DNA from: Clostridium sp. 1001275B_160808_H3
GTDB taxonomy: Bacteria; Bacillota; Clostridia; Clostridiales; Clostridiaceae
Assembly (NCBI RefSeq): GCF_015550425.1
Contig: NZ_JADNAT010000038.1
Location: 1 to 20,101, forward strand
Length of the DNA: 20,101 nucleotides
Reading direction: 5' to 3'
Shown here: piece after piece, positions 7,711 through 14,062 of the stretch
Layout: every line of letters begins with the position of its first letter
Numbering within the stretch: position 1 is the first letter of the stretch
Made by a program: the position numbers and the translations under genes
The notes under the pieces: model-generated
The model's database searches: none
Told to the model about the DNA's origin: nothing
Seen by the model: the letters and a program-made list of their open reading frames with translations, nothing else

Positions 7711-8001
7711 AATTCAAATTAACCTTAGATGTATTTGAATAATGTTAATTTGCTAGCAGATAGTAAAGCTAAAGTAGATTAACATTAACATGGATGTATT
7801 TAAATAGGGTTGAAATGACATTAGATAGATTAACTAAAACGATTAACATTAACATGAGATGTATTTAAATAAGAAACTTGTTAATAATACAGATTTTGAT
7901 ATTGTGATTAACATTAACATGAGATGTATTTAAATGATTCAAATATAGTTTTAATTGAACTAACAAGATCAGATTAACTTTAACATGAGAGATATCTAAA
8001 T
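7711..8001 (+). CRISPR. CRISPR-like array 2: degenerate, five repeats, four spacers
   Basis: Same repeat family and orientation as array 1. Repeats: 7711-7740 (24/30 matches), 7777-7805 (one base missing), 7841-7870 (perfect), 7906-7935 (perfect), 7972-8001 (26/30). Spacers: 7741-7776 (36), 7806-7840 (35), 7871-7905 (35), 7936-7971 (36). The first three spacers are unrelated, as in a real array. The fourth is identical to the spacer repeated in array 1. A degenerate last repeat on the right is the usual leader-distal mark and agrees with rightward transcription. The first repeat is also degenerate, and no leader or cas genes are evident, so the array is probably a relic. The one-base loss in repeat 2 shrinks the loop of the ACAT/ATGT hairpin; the changes in repeat 5 destroy the hairpin. 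Confidence 0.88.
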
Positions 8002-8039
8002 CTCAAAGGACCTCGCGTTTCGCGAGTCCCTTTGAGATT
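7999..8039. repeat. GC-rich perfect-ended hairpin closing array 2
   Basis: Two 19-nt arms (7999-8017 and 8021-8039) surround a TTT loop: AATCTCAAAGG outer stem, two mismatched pairs, then CTCGCG/CGCGAG at the tip. The left arm starts inside the last degenerate repeat. It is by far the most GC-rich structure nearby. There is no T-tract after it, so it is not a standard terminator, though it could end the array transcript or mark an insertion or recombination point. Confidence 0.75.
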
Positions 8040-8206
8040 AATATTAAGTAATAGTACTTTTAGTATAGTTTCAGATATTTTATTAAATTATAAATGATAC
8101 TTTATTTAAATTTATAATATTTGTTTTAATGATGTAACCTATATGAAGTTCTTAAAATTAACTCTTAAAAAATATACTCGTAAATGATAATAAAAAATAA
8201 AATAAA

Positions 8207-8227
8207 TGGAATACATAATATATTCCA
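8207..8227. promoter_or_regulatory. Candidate operator palindrome
   Basis: TGGAATA (8207-8213), seven bases, TATTCCA (8221-8227): perfect 7-bp arms ending 6 bp before the extended -10 promoter at 8233-8241, so over the -35 region. The regulator is unknown. Confidence 0.4.
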
Positions 8228-8232
8228 AATTG

Positions 8233-8241
8233 TGGTATAAT
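8233..8241 (+). promoter_or_regulatory. Extended -10 promoter of the 8341-9919 operon
   Basis: TGGTATAAT (TG-N-TATAAT) about 100 bp before the first gene. The -35 region is poor, as is common for extended -10 promoters. Confidence 0.5.
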
Positions 8242-8340
8242 TATCAAAAGAAGTGTAATATTTATATATTTAGATAAAGAATAGATAAAAAATTGAATTT
8301 TAAAAATTACAATAGAAAAACTATTAAGGGGGGAATAGGT

Positions 8341-8502
8341 ATGAAATGGTTAGTTACTTTACTAGAACTAGTTATACCAATAGTTTTAGTAATATTTATA
8401 TTCAGAGTATTGATTATTCAAAAAAGACTTAAAAATGAAGTGAAAAAATTAAATATTCAAATAAAGGAAATAATAGATAAAAAAAGTGAGGAGGAAAAAT
8501 AA
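8341..8502 (+). CDS. Small single-pass membrane protein with charged coil
   Basis: A 53-residue protein with a hydrophobic helix at residues 3-24 (LVTLLELVIPIVLVIFIFRVLI), then a Lys/Glu-rich tail (28-53) likely to form a cytoplasmic helix or coiled coil. The start is ATG 8341 because AAGGGGGG (8326-8333) lies 7 bp before it. The open frame continues upstream, but without a ribosome site. It is the first gene of an apparent operon, 25 bp from the acetyltransferase. No named family recognised; the layout resembles many small membrane proteins of unknown role in Firmicutes. Confidence 0.7.
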   Translation: MKWLVTLLELVIPIVLVIFIFRVLIIQKRLKNEVKKLNIQIKEIIDKKSEEEK

Positions 8503-8527
8503 ATTATTAGATCATTAGGAGGACATA

Positions 8528-9121
8528 ATGGATATAAAAATAAGAATGGCTAATGAAAATGATGCAGAAGAAATATTAGAAATATATACACCATACATAA
8601 AGAATACAGTAATAACTTTTGAATATGAAGTACCAACAGTTGATGAATTCAAAGATCGTATTAGAAAGATATCCAAAGATTATCCTTATTTAGTTTGTAC
8701 TTTAAATGAAAAAATAATTGGATATGCGTATTCATATAGACAGAAGGAAAGAGCAGCTTATATGTGGAATGTTGAATTATCTGTTTATATTGATAATGAA
8801 TATATAGGTTATGGGCTTGGAAAAGCTTTTTATACAGCTTTAATTGAAATATCTAAACTACAAAATATCAAAAATCTTTATGGAGGAGTTACTTCTAATA
8901 ATTTGAATAGTGAGAAGTTACATGAGTATTTTGGATTTAAGAAGCTAGGAGTTTATCATAATACTGGATATAAATTTGTAAAGTGGCATGATGTTACTTG
9001 GTATGAAAAGAGTATTAATGATAGTTACTTTGAACCAAAACCATTAATATCAATTAAAAATATTGATGAAGATTTAGTTAATGAAATTATGGACAAGTGC
9101 TGCAAGATGATAATATTATAA
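8528..9121 (+). CDS. GNAT-family N-acetyltransferase (phosphinothricin/amino-acid acetyltransferase type)
   Basis: A 197-residue protein of the GNAT fold that transfers acetyl from acetyl-CoA to an amine. It follows the Pat/MnaT subgroup layout: IRMANENDAEEILEIY at the N-terminus, TFEYEVPT near 35-42, ELSVYI before the acetyl-CoA loop, and the C-terminal HNTGYKFVKWHDVTWYEK block, which in this subgroup shapes the substrate site. The CoA-binding loop is YIGYGLG, a variant of the usual RxxGxG/A with Tyr where Arg is common. About 25 residues extend past the usual C-terminus. AGGAGG (8517-8522) is 5 bp before the ATG. Likely role: acetylation of amino acids, their analogues or a xenobiotic. The substrate is not determinable here. 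Confidence 0.87.
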   Translation: MDIKIRMANENDAEEILEIYTPYIKNTVITFEYEVPTVDEFKDRIRKISKDYPYLVCTLNEKIIGYAYSYRQKERAAYMWNVELSVYIDNEYIGYGLGKAFYTALIEISKLQNIKNLYGGVTSNNLNSEKLHEYFGFKKLGVYHNTGYKFVKWHDVTWYEKSINDSYFEPKPLISIKNIDEDLVNEIMDKCCKMIIL

Positions 9122-9187
9122 AATGACTTTAGAATATATTTATTATAGAGCAGCTTGGATTAGTATTTTCATATAGGAGTTGATATC

Positions 9188-9571
9188 ATGAAAGAAATTT
9201 TATATATGTCACATTGTGTTTTCCCAACGCCTGATATAAAAAGGACAGCAGCTTATTATAAAGAAGTATTAGGATTCACAGTGAAAGAATATCTTGATGT
9301 AAATGAGCCGCATATTTGCTTGTATCGCGATTATACTGAAATTATTTTAACAAAGTCAAATGGACAAGAAGTGATTCCAAATAGAAAGTTATATGGATAT
9401 GGTTATGATGCGTATTTTATAACAGATAATCAAGCAATCTTACAAGAGGAATTTAAAAAATCAGGAGCTAAAGTTGTTCGTCAATTATCAAAGACTGATT
9501 ATCATAATAAAGAATTTGTTATTGAGGATATTGATGGTAGATGGATAGGTTTTGGAATAAAAGAATCTTAA
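9188..9571 (+). CDS. VOC-superfamily (glyoxalase/bleomycin-resistance-like) protein
   Basis: A 127-residue protein with the paired beta-alpha-beta-beta-beta layout of VOC proteins: an N-terminal unit with H9 (SHCVF), DIKRTAAYYKEVLGF and E near 50 (TEIILT), and a C-terminal unit ending EDIDGRWIGFG. The usual final metal-ligand Glu after the DxDG segment is missing (GFG instead of IEx), so a metal-dependent lyase is less likely than a ligand-binding or sequestration role. AGGAG (9175-9179) lies 8 bp before ATG 9188. It follows the acetyltransferase by 66 bp with no terminator, and a second unrelated VOC gene is at 17914. Confidence 0.85.
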   Translation: MKEILYMSHCVFPTPDIKRTAAYYKEVLGFTVKEYLDVNEPHICLYRDYTEIILTKSNGQEVIPNRKLYGYGYDAYFITDNQAILQEEFKKSGAKVVRQLSKTDYHNKEFVIEDIDGRWIGFGIKES

Positions 9572-9593
9572 ATTTAGTAAAGGAGACAGTCTG

Positions 9594-9845
9594 ATGAAAA
9601 TTAAATTAACGGATTTAATAAGAATTCTTAATGTAAATGTATTAGAGAATAATACGTGTATTGAAATGAATTTTTGTATTGATGATGATATAGAATATCA
9701 AGATTGTTGGTTAGGTAAAACTTCAAACAAGGATAACAATAAAGAAATTTATTGGTATGGATTGGTTGAGGATGGATCGCAAGCTTATAATTATGATTGC
9801 TTAGAGGATTTTTTTAGTGCAAAAGTGTTTAAAGTTATAATATAG
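9594..9845 (+). CDS. Small acidic protein of unknown function, probably truncated by a frameshift
   Basis: An 83-codon frame with a good AAGGAG 8 bp before ATG 9594, 22 bp after the VOC gene. The product is acidic, rich in Asp/Tyr/Trp/Cys (IDDDIEYQDCWLGKT; YWYGLVEDGSQAYNYDCLEDFF) and has no membrane segment or signal. I do not recognise the family. It ends KVFKVII, directly followed in the +2 frame by a protein-like tail (DIWERITWYSLNGCDVEEMLKYI, in pieces at 9848-9916). A single inserted base near 9834 would join the two into a protein of about 108 residues. So this is either a recently frameshifted gene or a sequencing error. Confidence 0.6.
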   Translation: MKIKLTDLIRILNVNVLENNTCIEMNFCIDDDIEYQDCWLGKTSNKDNNKEIYWYGLVEDGSQAYNYDCLEDFFSAKVFKVII

Positions 9846-9919
9846 GTGATATATGGGAAAGAATTACGTGGTACTCATTAAATGGATGTGATGTAGAGGA
9901 AATGCTAAAATATATCTAG
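9833..9919 (+). pseudogene. Displaced C-terminal part of the 9594 gene (frameshift)
   Basis: An out-of-frame continuation, open from 9833 to TAG 9917-9919, has no start codon or ribosome site but reads as ordinary protein (WERITWYSLNGCDVEEMLKY). Its start coincides with the last five codons of the upstream frame, which is what a one-base deletion near GTTTAAAGTTATAATA would produce. Confidence 0.5.
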
Positions 9920-9963
9920 AACTTTATGGAAATATATAATAAATTATTATTGAAAAAGGTAAT

Positions 9964-9993
9964 GGCTTACTACATATAAGATAGCAGTAAGCC
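9964..9993. terminator. Hairpin between convergent operons
   Basis: GGCTTACT (9964-9971) and AGTAAGCC (9986-9993) are perfect 8-bp arms around a 14-nt loop. They lie between the rightward 8341-9919 operon and the leftward SpoIIP-like gene. The T-tracts are poor on both sides, so the strength is uncertain. Confidence 0.5.
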
Positions 9994-10009
9994 TATAAGT
10001 ATAATTAAA

Positions 10010-10774
10010 TTAAGAATTTTTAATATTTTTTAATGAGCCTACAAGTACATCTACACATTCTTGAATAAAATTATCATTTGATTTATCAGTGCCTATTTCC
10101 ACTAGTACTGAATTGTTAGATAATTCTTGATTACGTCTTAAATATTCAGTAGTAATATCATAATAATATATTGATGCTTTTACTTTATCAGATTTTAAAA
10201 TTTCATTTACTAGTTGTTCTGCAAATTTATTATTTTCTTCAAAATGTGGATTATCTTTTGCAAGGACAAAAGTAATCATTTTAGAATCAGATTCAAAAGA
10301 ATCACTACTACTTCTATGAATATCTAAAAGGATTGTGTTTTCATATCCAGGTACATTTTCAGTTATAGATTCATTTGAAATTTTATATGAACTTATATAC
10401 TCTATATTTGATTGGGAGCTAATAAAACTACTGTTTAAGCCTTCAGTATTAAGTTCATGATTAATTAAAGCGCCTAAATCAGTTACTTTAATACCAGATT
10501 CATAATTTTCGTCTGGATGACTATTATATATAACTATATCAGATGAAAAAGGCGTAGATAAATTATCACTAGTTACATCTTTAATAGTATCTAATAGAGT
10601 TGCATTTGATGCATCATTATTTTCATCAATGGATTTAGTGGTTTCTAGATTATCTAGTTTACTTAATTTGGATATAGAACTTTCTTTTCTTATATATGAA
10701 TATACATATCCTAATGTTGTGCATATAGTTAAAAGTATTATTGATATTATAATGGTTTTATAGATTTTCTTCAC
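10010..10774 (-). CDS. SpoIIP-like cell-wall amidase (sporulation-type), short form
   Basis: A 254-residue protein anchored by an N-terminal helix (about 5-27). A variable Ser/Asp/Asn-rich linker leads to a C-terminal domain resembling SpoIIP, the amidase/endopeptidase that strips peptidoglycan from the septum during forespore engulfment. Recognisable blocks in order: IYNSHPDENY (83-91, H86 as the expected zinc ligand), ILLDIHR (148-154, H153), AKDNPHFEENNKFAEQL, and NQELSNNSVLVEIGT with E226 as the expected catalytic or zinc-linked Glu. It is clearly shorter than typical SpoIIP (about 330-400 residues), with much of the N-terminal extracellular region missing. It is therefore more likely a paralogue than the main spoIIP. 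The start is GTG 10774 (minus) with AAAGGA 12 bp upstream; the nearer ATG is out of frame. It is divergent from the Nudix gene. Confidence 0.75.
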   Translation of the reverse strand: MKKIYKTIIISIILLTICTTLGYVYSYIRKESSISKLSKLDNLETTKSIDENNDASNATLLDTIKDVTSDNLSTPFSSDIVIYNSHPDENYESGIKVTDLGALINHELNTEGLNSSFISSQSNIEYISSYKISNESITENVPGYENTILLDIHRSSSDSFESDSKMITFVLAKDNPHFEENNKFAEQLVNEILKSDKVKASIYYYDITTEYLRRNQELSNNSVLVEIGTDKSNDNFIQECVDVLVGSLKNIKNS

Positions 10775-10884
10775 TTAAAATACACATCCTTTATTTAGAT
10801 ATATATTAAATAAATATTTATATTATGTAAGGAATTTAAAGATAATTAACAAATATAAATTTATAAAGAGGTTGAGGAATAAAA

Positions 10885-11499
10885 ATGAATAATAAGATAT
10901 TAGATTGGGCTATTGAATTACAAAGTATTGCACAAGGAGGTCTTTATTATAGTAAAGATAAGTTTGATATAGAACGTTTTGAAAGAATTCGAGAAATTTC
11001 AGCAGAAATGATAAGTTTACAATCAGATATACCTTTAGAAAAAGTAAAGGACTTGTTTTGTAATGAAATTGGATATCAAACTCCTAAATTAGATACAAGA
11101 GCAGCAATATTTAAAGATAATAAAATTTTATTAGTTCAAGAAAACAATGGTACTTGGTCATTGCCAGGTGGTTGGGTAGATGTAGATCTATCAGTAAAGG
11201 AAAATACAATAAAAGAAGTCAAGGAAGAGGCAGGTTTAAATGTTACAGCAGATACGATAATTGCTGTTCAAGATAGAGAAAAGCATAATTTACCTGTATA
11301 TGCATATAAAGTGTGCAAAGTTTTTGTATTATGTTCTTTAATAGATGGAGAATTTAAGGAAAATATTGAAACAATAAAAAGTGATTATTTTTCATTAGAT
11401 AACTTACCATTATTAGCAACAGAAAAAAATAACGAAGAGCAAATCAAAATGTGCTTTGAAGCATATAGAAGTTCAAAGTGGAAAACATTATTTGACTAG
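10885..11499 (+). CDS. Nudix hydrolase with N-terminal helical domain (CDP-choline pyrophosphatase-like)
   Basis: A 204-residue protein with a helical N-terminal domain (1-65, IELQSIAQGGLYYSKDKFDIERFERIREI), as in the Firmicutes Nudix group with the Nudix_hydro_N domain, then a Nudix domain. The Nudix box runs from G95 to about L118 with the essential EVKEEAG (111-117). Its first Glu is Leu (D101-L102) and the Arg is Lys (K110); to my knowledge both changes recur in this subgroup, so they do not imply inactivity. The family hydrolyses nucleoside-diphosphate-linked compounds, with CDP-choline and ADP-ribose reported for relatives. The substrate here is inferred only. A GAGGA site lies 8 bp before ATG 10885. 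The gene is 42 bp upstream of the NimA-like gene, so the two may be co-transcribed. Confidence 0.87.
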   Translation: MNNKILDWAIELQSIAQGGLYYSKDKFDIERFERIREISAEMISLQSDIPLEKVKDLFCNEIGYQTPKLDTRAAIFKDNKILLVQENNGTWSLPGGWVDVDLSVKENTIKEVKEEAGLNVTADTIIAVQDREKHNLPVYAYKVCKVFVLCSLIDGEFKENIETIKSDYFSLDNLPLLATEKNNEEQIKMCFEAYRSSKWKTLFD

Positions 11500-11541
11500 A
11501 TTCTATTTACATAAATTGAATGTGGTTATGGAGGAATAAAT

Positions 11542-12006
11542 ATGTTTAAAGAAATAAGAAGAAAAGATAGAAAAATTGAAACTTCAGAAGCAATAGATAT
11601 ATTAAAAAAATGCGAATATGGAATTTTATCTACAGTAGATGAAAATGGATATCCATATGGAGTTCCATTAAGTTATGTTTATGCAAATAATGCAATATAT
11701 TTTCATAGCGCAGTAGAAGGACATAAATTGGAAAATATAAAGAATAATGATAAAGTATCATTTTGTGTAGTTGGACAAACAGATGTATTACCAGATAAGT
11801 TTAGCACCAAATATGAAAGTGTAATAATATTTGGAAGAGCAAAAGAACTTTTTCAAGATGAAAAGAATGAAGCTTTTTTAGAATTAATTAATAAATACTC
11901 AAAAGATTATATTGAAAAGGGTAAAGGATACATCAAAAACGCTAGTGCTAAAACTAAAGTAATAAAGCTTAGTATAGATTATATATCTGGAAAGGCAAGA
12001 AGATAA
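11542..12006 (+). CDS. NimA-like pyridoxamine 5'-phosphate oxidase-family protein
   Basis: A 154-residue split-barrel FMN-binding protein. Landmarks are the N-terminal RRKDRKI, the EYGILSTVDENGYPYGVPLSYVY strand pair (about 26-48), IYFHSAVEGHKLENIKNNDKVSFCVVG (about 52-78) with the conserved H-S-A-x-x-G-H-K, and the closing KVIKLSIDYISGKARR. This is the pattern of the 5-nitroimidazole reductase-related (Nim) group common in anaerobes, whose members bind FMN and act as small reductases. In most genomes the physiological substrate is unknown, and sequence alone does not show drug resistance. A GGAGG site lies 7 bp before the ATG. Confidence 0.88.
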   Translation: MFKEIRRKDRKIETSEAIDILKKCEYGILSTVDENGYPYGVPLSYVYANNAIYFHSAVEGHKLENIKNNDKVSFCVVGQTDVLPDKFSTKYESVIIFGRAKELFQDEKNEAFLELINKYSKDYIEKGKGYIKNASAKTKVIKLSIDYISGKARR

Positions 12007-12027
12007 TTCTTATATGGAGATAAATTT

Positions 12028-12222
12028 ATGAATAAAATACTATATAAAAATCCAGTAATGTCAGCAATAGTAATAAATTTATTTACATTATTGCTATTAA
12101 TCTACTCAATTAATAAAAGAAAATTAGTATTTATTTATATTATGCCATTCATTACTGGTGTCATAAACAGAAAGATTATGGATAATGGAGAAGATATAAC
12201 TACAAAGAAAAAAGTTATATAG
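12028..12222 (+). CDS. Small two-helix membrane protein
   Basis: A 64-residue protein with two hydrophobic segments (about 10-26, MSAIVINLFTLLLLIYS, and about 33-46, VFIYIMPFITGVIN) joined by a short basic loop NKRK, and a charged C-terminus (MDNGEDITTKKKVI). GGAGA (12016-12020) is 7 bp before ATG 12028. It lies 21 bp after the NimA-like gene, so it is probably in the same transcript. No family recognised; the basic loop predicts both termini outside or a hairpin topology. Confidence 0.6.
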   Translation: MNKILYKNPVMSAIVINLFTLLLLIYSINKRKLVFIYIMPFITGVINRKIMDNGEDITTKKKVI

Positions 12223-12243
12223 ACATGGTACCATAAAAGATAA

Positions 12244-12396
12244 CTTGTAAGGGGAGAAAGGAAAATTAGGGATGCTGTATATGATTTAGTGAAAAATAGC
12301 TTATCTCTAATTTATAAGTATTTAATTTCAATAGGCGCATCTAAGGAGGATTCAGAAGATATTGTTAAAGAAGATGATTACTTTATAAGGTTATAG
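12244..12396 (+). pseudogene. Truncated sigma-70/ECF sigma-factor remnant
   Basis: An open frame without an ATG encodes RDAVYDLVKNSLSLIYKYL then ISIGASKEDSEDIVKEDDYF and stops at TAG 12394-12396. The block L-I-Y-x-Y-L-x-S-I-G-A-S-x-E-D-(A/S)-E-D-I-V matches region 2.1-2.2 of clostridial ECF-type sigma factors, which bind core RNA polymerase. Regions 2.3-4 are missing. A ribosome-site-like AAGGGGAG (12249-12256) sits upstream, but the codon at the expected start is ATT (12265). Recognition is from motif memory, not a search. It directly precedes a membrane-anchored protein that could once have been its partner. Confidence 0.55.
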
Positions 12397-12418
12397 ATTG
12401 ATGTTTGAAAGGAGACTT

Positions 12419-13006
12419 ATGAAAAAGAAGGTAATTTTGATTGCATTTATATTAATAGTTGTTTCTTTATTTTTATTTATTAAGTTTAACAGTGGTGCAA
12501 AAACAATAGAAGAAGCAATAAATGTATTAGGCTCAAAACAAGTAAGTATCATTCATGAAGAAAAAAATGATAAAGGTAGTATAGTATTTAGCTATACTTC
12601 TGATGGTAATACATTATATACTGCGATTGTAAGTAAAGGAATTAGTGGGTACAAAACAGTTTACAGTGGTGTGCAAGGAGATATAAAATTTACATCAGAA
12701 AAACTTGGTTTATCATACAATTATTTTCCATCTATAAAAAAGACTGAAATTCCAATATATTTTGGATTAATTGGGAACCCTGATATAAGTAAAGTCAAAA
12801 TTATTGAGAAAAAAAGAAATATAGAAGATGAAGCAAAAATAATTAATGCAAATGGTACAAGAATATGGCTTGTTTATATGGATAAATTTGAGGGTTCAGA
12901 TTTTGATATAATTGGTCTTTCAGAAGAGGGAAAAGAAGTTACTAATATAGATGGCAATATATCTCCATACTATGCAGAGCAAAAGCCATTTAAAGGATAT
13001 AATTAG
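12419..13006 (+). CDS. Membrane-anchored or secreted protein, function unknown
   Basis: A 195-residue protein with a basic start (MKKKVILIAFILIVVSLFLF) and one hydrophobic helix, then an extracytoplasmic domain of about 165 residues rich in beta-forming segments and lacking cysteines. No signal peptidase motif is clear, so it is probably N-terminally anchored. ATG 12419 is chosen because AAAGGAG (12408-12414) ends 4 bp before it; the ATG at 12398 has no such site. It follows a sigma-factor remnant by 22 bp. In Clostridium, ECF-type sigma genes are often followed by membrane-anchored partners, so an orphaned regulator partner is possible but unproven. A strong terminator follows. Confidence 0.6.
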   Translation: MKKKVILIAFILIVVSLFLFIKFNSGAKTIEEAINVLGSKQVSIIHEEKNDKGSIVFSYTSDGNTLYTAIVSKGISGYKTVYSGVQGDIKFTSEKLGLSYNYFPSIKKTEIPIYFGLIGNPDISKVKIIEKKRNIEDEAKIINANGTRIWLVYMDKFEGSDFDIIGLSEEGKEVTNIDGNISPYYAEQKPFKGYN

Positions 13007-13040
13007 TTAATAAAAATCTATATAAAAGTAGTATTTATAC

Positions 13041-13078
13041 AAATACCGTATATTCAAAAATGAATATACGGTATTTTC
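13041..13078 (+). terminator. Strong intrinsic terminator (T1)
   Basis: AAATACCGTATATTC (13041-13055) and GAATATACGGTATTT (13062-13076) pair perfectly over 15 bp with a 6-nt A-rich loop and trailing Ts. It is homologous to the terminator at 14063-14100 on the other side of the deacetylase gene. Confidence 0.85.
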
Positions 13079-13227
13079 TATTTATAAATTAAACACGTTA
13101 TAAATGGACTATATAGATTATGCACTTAGTATAAAAATGATTATCTGAAAGACTTAAAAAAATGAACAACTGCCAGTGATGTTTTAAATTACCATAAATA
13201 AAAAGTGTGAAAGAGTAAATTATAAAA

Positions 13228-13250
13228 TATAATGAGTCTTATAATAGACT
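13228..13250 (+). promoter_or_regulatory. Possible promoter region of the deacetylase gene
   Basis: Two TATAAT hexamers (13228-13233 and 13240-13245) precede the gene. The second is enclosed by the inverted repeat AGTCT (13235-13239)/AGACT (13246-13250). No good -35 box is seen. The rest of 13079-13227 holds no gene that I can support. Confidence 0.35.
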
Positions 13251-13280
13251 AATTAATAAATCAAAAAGGAGAAAATGAAT

Positions 13281-14036
13281 ATGAGATATAAAGTAAAGAT
13301 TTTTCTAGCTATCTTAGTAAGTGCAGTTATTTTAAGCTTTATGTTTAAAATAGATATGAGAAGTATCTCTGTAAATTCATTAATAGAAGAAAGTGAAGTA
13401 AATGAAAATGATGTTAGTAATAAAAAGAAGGTTATATATCTAACTTTTGATGATGGACCTAGTTATACAGTTACAGGCAAAATTTTAGATGTATTAGAAG
13501 AAAAAGAGGTAAAAGCAACATTTTTCGTAATTGGTAATCAAATTCAGGATAGGGAAGATGTATTAAAAAGAATGAATGATGAAGGACATAGCATAGGGTT
13601 ACATACATTTACTCATAAATATAATTGTATTTATTGTAATGAAGATAGATTTATGAAAGAAATGATTGATTGTAGAAATGAGATAAATAGGGTAGTAGGT
13701 GTTTCACCTAATATAATTAGATTTCCAGGAGGTAGTTACAAACATTTAAATAAAAATCTTTTAAATAGATTACATGAAAATAATCTTAAAGTTTATGATT
13801 GGAATCTAGACAACTCTGATGGTTTAAATCCAAAACAATCGAAAGATGCACTATATAGGAATGCAATTAAAGGAAGTAAAGATTTGAAAACTATAAATTT
13901 ACTTATGCATTGTACAGATATGAATAAAAATACTTGCGAGGCACTCACTAATATAATAGATTATTATAAAGATCAAGGATATGAATTTAAAACTATTAAT
14001 GAAGATACACCAGAAATGTATTTTAGAATATCATGA
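13281..14036 (+). CDS. Polysaccharide deacetylase (CE4/NodB), membrane-anchored
   Basis: A 251-residue protein with an N-terminal membrane anchor (about 5-22) and a NodB domain (about 48-240) that removes acetyl groups from surface polysaccharide, most likely N-acetylglucosamine or N-acetylmuramic acid in peptidoglycan, giving lysozyme tolerance. All CE4 motifs are present: TFDDGP (55-60, catalytic base D57 and metal ligand D58), HTFTH (108-112, both metal-ligand His), RFPGGSY (147-153), DWNLDNSDG (173-181) and LLMH (207-210, H210). Two cysteines (NCIYC, 115-119) follow motif 2. ATG 13281 is preferred because AAGGAG (13266-13271) is then 9 bp away, against 3 bp for ATG 13275. It is a monocistronic unit flanked by two similar terminators. 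Confidence 0.92.
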   Translation: MRYKVKIFLAILVSAVILSFMFKIDMRSISVNSLIEESEVNENDVSNKKKVIYLTFDDGPSYTVTGKILDVLEEKEVKATFFVIGNQIQDREDVLKRMNDEGHSIGLHTFTHKYNCIYCNEDRFMKEMIDCRNEINRVVGVSPNIIRFPGGSYKHLNKNLLNRLHENNLKVYDWNLDNSDGLNPKQSKDALYRNAIKGSKDLKTINLLMHCTDMNKNTCEALTNIIDYYKDQGYEFKTINEDTPEMYFRIS

Positions 14037-14062
14037 TTATAAATATATTAGTAAAGCATTAG

